Shown: piece after piece, positions 1 to 4,999 of the stretch | Layout: every line of letters begins with the position of its first letter | How positions within the stretch are numbered: position 1 is the stretch's first letter | NCBI GenBank assembly: GCA_031268125.1 | Contig: JAIRXT010000194.1 | Coordinates: 1 to 5,676 of the forward strand | Origin: Treponema sp. | Lineage (GTDB): Bacteria; Spirochaetota; Spirochaetia; Treponematales; Breznakiellaceae | Direction of reading: 5' to 3' | DNA length: 5,676 nt | Program-made: the position numbers and the translations under genes | The notes under the pieces: model-generated | Databases searched by the model: none | What the model was told of the DNA's origin: nothing | The model's input: only the letters and a program-made list of their open reading frames with translations

Positions 1-390
1 ACCGCCGTCATCGTGCCCCTGTCCATTGCGGCGGCCCCCTTTGTGGCCCGCATTGCCGAATCCGCCTTGCAGGAGGTGGACGCCGGGGTGCTCCTGGCGG
101 CCCGGGCTATGGGATCGACCAACTTCCAGATCATCCGCAAGGTGCTTATCCCGGAGACCCTGCCCTCCCTAATCTCCGGCCTTGCCCTGACCATCATCAA
201 CCTTATCGGCTATTCCGCTATGGCCGGGGCTATCGGCGGCGGAGGGCTGGGGACCCTGGCCATTAACTACGGTTACTACCGTTTCCGTACCGATGTTACC
301 GTGGCCGCGGTAATCGTCATCCTGATCCTGGTGGAATTGGTGCAGTTTGCCGGTACGGCCATAAGCCGCGCCCTGCTTTCCGGGCGCTGA
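1..390 (+). CDS. metI: Methionine ABC transporter permease MetI, C-terminal part (5' truncated by window edge)
   Basis: This is the inner-membrane permease of the MetNIQ importer, which moves L- and D-methionine into the cytoplasm using ATP hydrolysed by MetN. The frame is open from base 1 to the TGA at 388-390, giving 129 residues; the start lies outside the window, and the GTG at 13 is only an internal valine codon. Visible residues 1-20 (TAVIVPLSIAAAPFVARIAE) match the conserved MetI core. Residues 29-55 form the EAA coupling loop that contacts the ATPase, with AARAMG followed by RKVLIPETLP. The segments LISGLALTIINLIGYSAMAG and VAAVIVILILVELVQFAG are membrane helices, separated by a glycine-rich stretch and GYYRFRTDVT, as in E. 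coli MetI. metQ follows 73 bases downstream, so the two are probably co-transcribed; metN should lie upstream, outside the window. The family assignment is firm. Confidence 0.93.
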   Translation, partial: TAVIVPLSIAAAPFVARIAESALQEVDAGVLLAARAMGSTNFQIIRKVLIPETLPSLISGLALTIINLIGYSAMAGAIGGGGLGTLAINYGYYRFRTDVTVAAVIVILILVELVQFAGTAISRALLSGR

Positions 391-450
391 CGGACGCCAG
401 GGTCCGGCACGTTTTGGTTCAAACCCGTTTTTGGCGGGATTATATACTGA

Positions 451-457
451 GAGGAGG
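451..457 (+). promoter_or_regulatory. Ribosome binding site of metQ
   Basis: GAGGAGG is a near-perfect Shine-Dalgarno sequence. It sits 6 bases before the ATG at 464 and 3 bases before the ATG at 461. It rules out the in-frame TTG at 431, which lies upstream of it, and so fixes the metQ start to one of the two tandem ATGs. Confidence 0.8.
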
Positions 458-463
458 ATTATG

Positions 464-1294
464 ATGAAAAAAGTAACCGCAAAGCTGTTTGTGGCGGCGG
501 CCTTGGTTTTTGCCCTGGCACTACCGGTTTTTGCCGGGGGCAAAAAAGATGTCCGGACGGGGGCCCCGGAGGTTCCGGGAACCCTGGTGGTGGGGGCCAC
601 CGCGAATCCCCACGCCATTCTGTTGAATCTGATAAAGCCGGATTTGGCCGCCCAGGGTATCGATCTGCGGGTCATCGAATTTGCCGACTACGTTATTCCC
701 AACTCGGCGCTGATCTCCGGGGACCTGGACGCCAACTTCTTCCAGCACATCCCCTACCTGGAATCCAACCCCGAATGGAGCGGCGCCCTGGCCAATGCCT
801 TTGGGGTCCATGTGGAACCCTTCGGGCTGTACTCCAATAAGATCAGGGATATTGCCGAGCTTCGGGACGGTTCCACCATTGCCATCCCCAACGATCCCTC
901 TAACGGGGGCCGGGCCCTGCTTCTGCTCCAGGCCAACGGGCTTATCACCCTGAACAGCGGCGCCGGAATCACCGCCACGCCCCTGGACATTGCACAGAAC
1001 CCCAGGAACCTGCGCTTCCGGGAGCTTGAGGCCGCCCAGCTTCCCCGGGCCCTGCCCGATGTGGACGCGGCCACCATCAACGGGAACTATGCCCTGGAAG
1101 CGGGCTTTAACCCCATCCGGGACTCCCTTATCATCGAAGGGGCCCAGTCCCCCTATGTGAACATCGTGGTGGTCCGCAAGGGCTTCGAGCAGGACCTCCG
1201 CATTCAGGCCCTGGAACGGGCCCTGCGTTCCCAAAAGGTCAAGGACTACGTCGCTGCCAACTATACCGACGGCAGTGTTATAACGATATTTTAA
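464..1294 (+). CDS. metQ: Methionine-binding protein MetQ (NlpA family), apparently not lipidated
   Basis: This is the extracytoplasmic binding protein that delivers methionine to MetI. The 276-residue product has the normal family length. Family hallmarks appear in order: VVGATANPHA near the mature N-terminus, DANFFQHIPYLE, TIAIPNDPSNGGRALLLLQ, ELEAAQLPRALPDVDAATIN followed by GNYALEAG, and SPYVNIVVVRKG. The N-terminus (MKKVTAKLF, then a hydrophobic run ending LALPVFA) is a signal peptide with a likely signal peptidase I site before GGKKD. The whole protein contains no cysteine, so it cannot be a lipoprotein, unlike most MetQ/NlpA proteins. Start choice: GAGGAGG at 451-457 lies 6 bases from the ATG at 464 and only 3 from the adjacent ATG at 461, so 464 is slightly preferred; the difference is one methionine. 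A frame-extending TTG at 431 lies upstream of the Shine-Dalgarno sequence and is unlikely. Other substrates within the NlpA family cannot be excluded, but metI next door supports methionine. Confidence 0.93.
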   Translation: MKKVTAKLFVAAALVFALALPVFAGGKKDVRTGAPEVPGTLVVGATANPHAILLNLIKPDLAAQGIDLRVIEFADYVIPNSALISGDLDANFFQHIPYLESNPEWSGALANAFGVHVEPFGLYSNKIRDIAELRDGSTIAIPNDPSNGGRALLLLQANGLITLNSGAGITATPLDIAQNPRNLRFRELEAAQLPRALPDVDAATINGNYALEAGFNPIRDSLIIEGAQSPYVNIVVVRKGFEQDLRIQALERALRSQKVKDYVAANYTDGSVITIF

Positions 1295-1310
1295 ACCCGG
1301 CAGATAACAG

Positions 1311-1347
1311 AGGCTGTTCCAAAACTTTAGTTTTGGAACAGCAGCCT
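1311..1347 (+). terminator. Perfect 13-bp hairpin after metQ, probable end of the met operon (no adjacent U-tract)
   Basis: Bases 1313-1325 pair perfectly with 1330-1342 around the four-base loop TTTA, beginning 18 bases after the metQ stop. The flanks AGGCT (1311-1315) and AGCCT (1343-1347) are also inverted copies but in a shifted register, so they cannot simply extend the stem. Position and stability suggest transcription termination or 3'-end protection of the metIQ message. The base of the stem is followed by AGCCTTAAAAACC rather than a run of T; the first T-rich stretch is about 15-40 bases further on. It is therefore not a textbook intrinsic terminator, and could instead be a dispersed palindromic repeat. 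Confidence 0.5.
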
Positions 1348-1392
1348 TAAAAACCAGCAATTTTACTTTTACAAAATTTTTTCCAACCGCCC

Positions 1393-1421
1393 TTGACATA
1401 AATGTTAGTGCCTGCTACCTT
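1393..1421 (+). promoter_or_regulatory. Sigma70-like promoter for the iron-uptake operon
   Basis: A perfect TTGACA -35 box (1393-1398) is followed after exactly 17 bases by TACCTT (1416-1421), which keeps only the T, A and final T of TATAAT. The region immediately upstream (about 1359-1384) is rich in A and T and could act as an UP element. Transcription would begin near 1428-1430, giving a leader of roughly 35 bases before the FTR1 start codon at 1463. The weak -10 and the palindromic boxes overlapping it suggest a regulated promoter. This is sequence inference only; no start site is known. Confidence 0.55.
1403..1420 (+). promoter_or_regulatory. Candidate operator box 1, overlapping the -10 region
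   Basis: TGTTAGTGCCTGCTACCT has the form GTTAG-N6-CTACC, an imperfect palindrome lying between the -35 and -10 boxes and covering most of the -10. It repeats the architecture of the perfect palindrome 32 bp downstream (box 2), sharing the TGTTAG and GCTA blocks at the same spacing. A protein bound here would block RNA polymerase. The cognate regulator is unknown. Because the genes downstream acquire iron, a metal-sensing repressor is a reasonable guess; the GTTAG/CTAAC half-sites resemble DtxR-family half-sites, but the spacing differs. Confidence 0.45.
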
Positions 1422-1434
1422 TATTCCGTTCTTG

Positions 1435-1452
1435 TGTTAGCAAGTGCTAACA
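1435..1452 (+). promoter_or_regulatory. Candidate operator box 2, perfect 7-bp inverted repeat touching the FTR1 ribosome binding site
   Basis: TGTTAGCAAGTGCTAACA is a perfect inverted repeat with 7-bp arms around AAGT. Its last base is the first A of the AGGAGGG ribosome binding site (1452-1458). It lies just downstream of the expected transcription start, so it could be a DNA operator or, in the mRNA, a small hairpin next to the Shine-Dalgarno sequence. The match to box 1 (GTTAG-N6-CTAMC at a 32-bp offset) favours a protein-binding site. No Fur-box pattern is visible. Confidence 0.5.
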
Positions 1453-1458
1453 GGAGGG
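1452..1458 (+). promoter_or_regulatory. Ribosome binding site of the FTR1 gene
   Basis: AGGAGGG lies 4 bases before the ATG at 1463 (5 if only AGGAGG pairs). The in-frame TTG at 1460 would leave just 1-2 bases of spacing, so the ATG is the start. The palindromic box 2 ends at its first base. Confidence 0.75.
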
Positions 1459-1462
1459 TTTG

Positions 1463-2986
1463 ATGAACAAGAAACGGGTGCTGCCTGTTTTTCTGATATT
1501 TTTGGGAATATCGTTTCCGGTGTATGCCGATGCCGGGTACTGGGAGGGGACGGAACGGGAAGTGCGCCTTGTCCTGAGCGAGGCGTACTACCGCTATGTA
1601 TCGGGGGATGTCGAAGAGGCCGCGGGATTGATGGACGCCGGGTTTTTGGAGTACCAAAAGACGGGGTTTGAGGAACAGGTCAGGACTGTTATCTCCCAAG
1701 CCAGGGCAGAGAACATACAGGAATGGTTTGACTATGTAAAGGCGTCCATGCGGGAGGGTAAAAGCCAGCAGGACATACGGGAAATTCATAACGAATTGCT
1801 CCATCTGCTGCGTGTAAGCGCAAACCGGCTTGACGGGAAGGAAGAACCCGTAGCGGCGGTGCGGAACTGGACAAAAACCGCCGGTGAAATGGCGGCAGTT
1901 CTGGACACGGCCAATACCCTGTATGCTTCCGGGGATTCCCGGGGGGCAAAGGAACAGGTAGACGTGGCTTACTTTCAGTTCTACGAAAAAGTGGGCTTTG
2001 AAAAAATCACCATGAGCAGAATCTCCGGCGCCAGGGCTGCCCAGGTGGAATACCAGTTCAGCGCTGTTAAGAAATCTATCACCAATCAGGCGTCCCGGGA
2101 GGAAGTCAAAGCGGGACTCGATACCCTGTCAAACTACCTCCGGGAAGATGCCTCCCAGCTTGACAGTAGGGTGGAAAGCGCCCCTGTGGTTTTTCTGGGT
2201 TCCCTTATCATCATCGTCCGGGAAGGCTTCGAGGCCATCATCATTGTAGGGGCCATTGTCGCCTATCTGCTTAAAAGCGGCAACAAAAAGAGCGTCCGGC
2301 CGGTGTACTGGGGCTCCCTTATCGCACTGGGGGTCAGCGTCCTTATGGCCTGGATTTTAAACCAGATTACCAGTGTTGCCGGCGGGCAGAACCAGGAAAT
2401 TATTGAAGGGGCTACAATGCTGCTGGCAGTAGTAGTGCTGTTTTATGTCAGCAACTGGATGGTTTCCAAGGCGGAAGCCGGGGCCTGGTCCAGCTATATC
2501 GAAGGCAAGGTAGAAGCTTCGATTACCAAAGGCAGCATTTTTTCCCTGGCTTTTGCGGCTTTTCTGGCGGTGTTCAGGGAGGGTGCGGAGACGATTCTCT
2601 TTTACCAGGCTCTGCTTGCCCAGACCCAGAACTATATCAACATGATATGGGTTGGCCTGGGGGTCGGCGTTGTGCTTCTGGTGATTATTTACATCCTTAT
2701 CCGCTTCCTCAGCATCAGGCTGCCCCTTAAACCATTTTTCCTGGGTACCAGCATTCTGCTTTTTATCATGTCCGTTACCTTTGTCGGCAACGGAATAAAG
2801 GAACTGCAGGAAGGAAACGTGATCGGGGTTACACCCATACAGGGGCTTGGATCGGTAGACATTCTGGGGATTTACCCCACCCTGGAAACCTTGATTCCCC
2901 AGATAATGCTGTTGGCAATTACCGTTGTTACTTTTGTTGTTCAGATTCGCAGAAACGCTAAAAAGGCGCTTTCCGCGGCGGCGTAA
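1463..2986 (+). CDS. ftr1: FTR1-family iron permease with exported N-terminal helical domain
   Basis: This inner-membrane permease is predicted to import iron in a Cj1658/FetM-type system. The 507-residue product has four parts. Residues 1-24 are a signal peptide (MNKKRVLPVFLIF, then a likely cleavage near YADA). Residues about 36-124 and 145-234 are two homologous helical repeats, predicted to lie in the periplasm; both contain a SGD turn, GFE, and an ISxAR motif. Residues about 240-495 form the FTR1 domain with around seven membrane helices. Both iron-binding REXXE signatures are intact: REGFE at 253-257 in the first helix and REGAE at 372-376 in the fourth. The large exported domain separates it from the shorter yeast-type Ftr1. 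The gene is first in its operon, downstream of a promoter and two candidate operator boxes, and the P19-like gene starts 64 bases after its stop. The family is certain; iron as the cargo is inferred from the motifs and neighbours. Confidence 0.95.
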   Translation: MNKKRVLPVFLIFLGISFPVYADAGYWEGTEREVRLVLSEAYYRYVSGDVEEAAGLMDAGFLEYQKTGFEEQVRTVISQARAENIQEWFDYVKASMREGKSQQDIREIHNELLHLLRVSANRLDGKEEPVAAVRNWTKTAGEMAAVLDTANTLYASGDSRGAKEQVDVAYFQFYEKVGFEKITMSRISGARAAQVEYQFSAVKKSITNQASREEVKAGLDTLSNYLREDASQLDSRVESAPVVFLGSLIIIVREGFEAIIIVGAIVAYLLKSGNKKSVRPVYWGSLIALGVSVLMAWILNQITSVAGGQNQEIIEGATMLLAVVVLFYVSNWMVSKAEAGAWSSYIEGKVEASITKGSIFSLAFAAFLAVFREGAETILFYQALLAQTQNYINMIWVGLGVGVVLLVIIYILIRFLSIRLPLKPFFLGTSILLFIMSVTFVGNGIKELQEGNVIGVTPIQGLGSVDILGIYPTLETLIPQIMLLAITVVTFVVQIRRNAKKALSAAA

Positions 2987-3038
2987 CCGTCTGTTGTTGT
3001 GGTATTAACCCGGTCTTGAGACTTGGGAAAAAAATTAT

Positions 3039-3044
3039 AAGGAG
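3039..3044 (+). promoter_or_regulatory. Ribosome binding site of the P19/Tp34-like gene
   Basis: AAGGAG lies 6 bases before the ATG at 3051, an optimal spacing. It is preceded by an A-rich stretch (3028-3034) that would keep the site unstructured, consistent with efficient translation of this small periplasmic protein. Confidence 0.7.
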
Positions 3045-3050
3045 ACGTAC

Positions 3051-3644
3051 ATGAAAATCAGGAAACTGATGGTACTTCTTATGGTCCTTGCCTGCGCCGG
3101 TCTTGCATTTGCCGGCGGACAGCGTCAGGGAACCCGGCCTGCCAGCACGGTAGCCCCCGGTGAGGAAGCGGGCTTTGACGAATTCCCCCTGGGGGATGAT
3201 TTTTTACTGGGACCCCTCAATGTGGCAGGGGTGTTTTTCCAGCCGGTGGATATGCTTCCGGCCTCGGCGGGGCTCCCTGCGTCCCAGTCGGACATGCACA
3301 TGGAAGCGGATATTTCCGCCGCGGAAAATGATCTGGGCTACGGGGTGGGGGACTTTGTGCCCAACCTGACGGTCCAGTATGTGGTTATCAAGAAATCCAC
3401 CAACGAAAGCGTTGAGGGTACGTTTATGCCCATGAACGCCAGCGACGGCCCCCATTACGGCGCCAACGTTAAGCTGCCGGGAACCGGGGGTCCCGGGGAA
3501 TACACGGTGCGTTTCCTGATCCAGAACCCTGAAGCCCAGGGGTTTGTGCTCCATGTGGACCAGACTACGGGGGTTCCCGGCAGGTTCTGGGGAGCGCCGC
3601 TTGTGGCGGAGTGGGATTTGGTCTACGCTGGTCCGGCCTGGTAA
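3051..3644 (+). CDS. tp34: P19/Tp34-family periplasmic high-affinity iron-transport protein
   Basis: This small exported protein (197 residues) belongs to the family of C. jejuni P19, E. coli FetP and T. pallidum Tp34, which bind copper, iron or zinc in the periplasm and partner an FTR1 permease. From GFDEFPLGDD (41-50) to the C-terminal GPAW it aligns closely with Tp34 as I remember it, including FFQPVDMLP, LGYGVGDFVP, PMNASDGPHYGANV and GRFWGAPLVAEWD. The known P19 metal ligands are all present: H83 and E85 in MHMEADI, M128 and H135 in MPMNASDGPH (seven apart, as in P19), and H168 in VLHVD. The signal peptide spans residues 1-21 with a likely peptidase I site after LAFA. C15 in VLAC makes a poor lipobox possible; Tp34 itself is a lipoprotein, so membrane anchoring is unresolved. 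A 12-bp hairpin follows the stop codon. Confidence 0.95.
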   Translation: MKIRKLMVLLMVLACAGLAFAGGQRQGTRPASTVAPGEEAGFDEFPLGDDFLLGPLNVAGVFFQPVDMLPASAGLPASQSDMHMEADISAAENDLGYGVGDFVPNLTVQYVVIKKSTNESVEGTFMPMNASDGPHYGANVKLPGTGGPGEYTVRFLIQNPEAQGFVLHVDQTTGVPGRFWGAPLVAEWDLVYAGPAW

Positions 3645-3657
3645 GAGGTGAATTTTT

Positions 3658-3685
3658 GAAGGACGGGAGGCCGCTCCCGTCCTTC
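3658..3685 (+). other. Perfect 12-bp GC-rich hairpin between the P19-like and DUF2318 genes
   Basis: Bases 3658-3669 pair perfectly with 3674-3685 around the loop GCCG, starting 14 bases after the P19-like stop and ending 18 bases before the next start codon. The stem is followed by CTGAAAAAATAAGG, so there is no T-run for intrinsic termination on the + strand, and none on the - strand either. It more likely marks an RNA-processing or 3'-protecting element that lets the periplasmic protein be made in excess of the membrane subunits, or a partial attenuator. The structure is directly visible; its function is inferred. Confidence 0.65.
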
Positions 3686-3703
3686 CTGAAAAAATAAGGA
3701 AAC

Positions 3704-4990
3704 ATGCTTAGATATCTTGTTCAGGTAGTCGAAAATTTATTGGTAACCGGAATGCTCACGGCCCTGCTGGCCGCCGCCCTTTCCCGCAGGGAGGAGGCAG
3801 AGGAATGGGAAGTTTCCCGGAAGCGGAGGATGCGTGCCCTGTGGGGCTGTGCCGCCGGTACCGGGGCCGCCCTGGTCCTTGTGATATTGCGCCGTACTAC
3901 CGCCCTGATCAACCGGGGCTTTTTTAATCTGTGGATTCTGTCTTTTGCCATTGTGTCCGGTATTCTGTATCTTTTTTTTATGTGGGGCGGCAATCCCCGG
4001 CGGTCTGTTTTCAAAAAACGGCCGGCCTTGTCCGCGGCCGTTCCCGATTATATACAGGCCGTTCTTCTGGCAGCATTGCTGTTTTATGCCCTGCCCACTA
4101 TTTTTCTTTACCCCACGGAATTTGTTCTGGCCGGGGAAAGCGTATTCAGTACCGATTTTCTTTTTAAATTTATCGGCTTTGCCGGGGGCCTGGCGGTAGT
4201 TTCCCTTACCGGGTTCGCGCTCTATAAAACCGGCCGGGCAATACCGGAACTGTTTTTGAAGATAGTCATTACCATCGCTGTTTTGGTAAACGTGTTTAGC
4301 CAGGCGGTTGTTATCGTACAATTCCTGCTGGCCCGGCGTATAATTCGTATGATACGCTGGCTGTTCAGGTTTATTGCTGCGGTCGTCAATAATAACATTG
4401 TTTTTCTTTACGTTTTTATAGTTCTGGGATTACTGCTGACCCTGGCGGTCTTTATAAAGAGTTTTAAGCCCCTGCCCGCCTGTAATAACCCTGCGGAACG
4501 CCGGAAACTCCGTTTTTCCCGGCGGGTAAACCGGCGCATGTGCCTTGTCGTGGCGGCAGGATGCGCCCTTTCGGTTGTTCTGCTTACCTCCGTTAAAAGC
4601 TATATGGCGCAGGGGGTGGTACTTTCCCCCGCGGAATCCATGACCCTGGCGGGGAACGAAATTCTTATCCCTATCACCCAGGTAGAAGACGGACGCCTCC
4701 ACCGTTTTGTGTATACCGCGTCGGACGGCATCGAGGTGCGCTTTATTGTGATCAAGAAAAATGCGGCCGCTTATGGGGTAGGTCTTGACGCCTGCGATAT
4801 TTGCGGCCCCACGGGCTACTACGAGCGGAAGGGCCAGGTAATCTGCCGGCTCTGCGATGTGGTGATGAATATTTCCACCATCGGTTTTAAGGGGGGCTGT
4901 AATCCTGTTCCCCTGGCTTACACCATGCGGAGCGGGTCCATGATAATCGATACGGAAAATCTGGAAAATGAACGGGCCAGATTCAAGTAG
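3704..4990 (+). CDS. Polytopic membrane protein with C-terminal DUF2318 cysteine-rich (predicted Fe-S) domain
   Basis: The 428-residue product corresponds to Cj1660 of the C. jejuni P19 operon. About eight membrane helices are visible, near residues 8-28, 46-63, 73-95, 115-136, 153-174, 183-209, 229-251 and 279-299. The C-terminal third is the DUF2318 domain: LHRFVYTASDG (332-342), VRFIVIKK, then CDICGPTGYY (364-373), CRLCDVVMN (381-389) and GFKGGCNP (394-401). The five cysteines C364, C367, C381, C384 and C399 fit a metal or Fe-S centre, probably facing the periplasm. The biochemical role is not established; electron transfer to reduce or release iron bound by the P19-like protein or FTR1 is a plausible inference. 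The start ATG has only a modest site (AAGGA, 3696-3700, three bases away) and follows a strong hairpin, so its translation may be weaker than that of its neighbour. The family is certain. Confidence 0.92.
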   Translation: MLRYLVQVVENLLVTGMLTALLAAALSRREEAEEWEVSRKRRMRALWGCAAGTGAALVLVILRRTTALINRGFFNLWILSFAIVSGILYLFFMWGGNPRRSVFKKRPALSAAVPDYIQAVLLAALLFYALPTIFLYPTEFVLAGESVFSTDFLFKFIGFAGGLAVVSLTGFALYKTGRAIPELFLKIVITIAVLVNVFSQAVVIVQFLLARRIIRMIRWLFRFIAAVVNNNIVFLYVFIVLGLLLTLAVFIKSFKPLPACNNPAERRKLRFSRRVNRRMCLVVAAGCALSVVLLTSVKSYMAQGVVLSPAESMTLAGNEILIPITQVEDGRLHRFVYTASDGIEVRFIVIKKNAAAYGVGLDACDICGPTGYYERKGQVICRLCDVVMNISTIGFKGGCNPVPLAYTMRSGSMIIDTENLENERARFK

Positions 4991-4994
4991 GGGG
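4989..4994 (+). promoter_or_regulatory. Ribosome binding site overlapping the DUF2318 stop codon
   Basis: AGGGGG begins inside the TAG stop (4988-4990) of the DUF2318 gene and lies 5 bases before the ATG at 5000. The overlap suggests translational coupling between the two membrane subunits. Confidence 0.55.
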
Positions 4995-4999
4995 CGTGT

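Noticed and set aside
13..390. Complete small gene starting at GTG 13
   Set aside because: The frame is open to the left edge, and the residues before position 13 continue the MetI match, so this is an internal codon of a truncated gene.
391..438. Hairpins between metI and metQ (391-406 and 424-438)
   Set aside because: The stems are only 5 and 4 bp with loops of 6-7 bases; such structures are expected by chance and would not be convincing regulatory elements.
521..1399. Long open frames on the - strand (521-1399, 3737-4321 and 4430-5404)
   Set aside because: They lie opposite metQ, the DUF2318 gene and the FtsX-like gene, whose protein families are clearly recognised. The - strand translations are rich in glycine, proline and histidine and show no family motif, as expected for shadows in GC-rich DNA.
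1436..1451. CIRCE heat-shock (HrcA) operator
   Set aside because: TTAGCA and AGTGCTAA resemble the CIRCE arms, but the arms are too short and the nine-base spacer is absent; the downstream genes are not chaperones.
1444..1671. Overlapping + strand small gene at the start of the FTR1 gene
   Set aside because: It overlaps the FTR1 coding sequence in another frame, and its translation is glycine- and arginine-rich with no recognisable domain.
3016..3041. Separate promoter in front of the P19-like gene (TTGAGA and TATAAG)
   Set aside because: The spacer is only 14 bases, too short for a normal sigma70 promoter, and the AT-rich stretch is better explained as an unstructured ribosome binding region.
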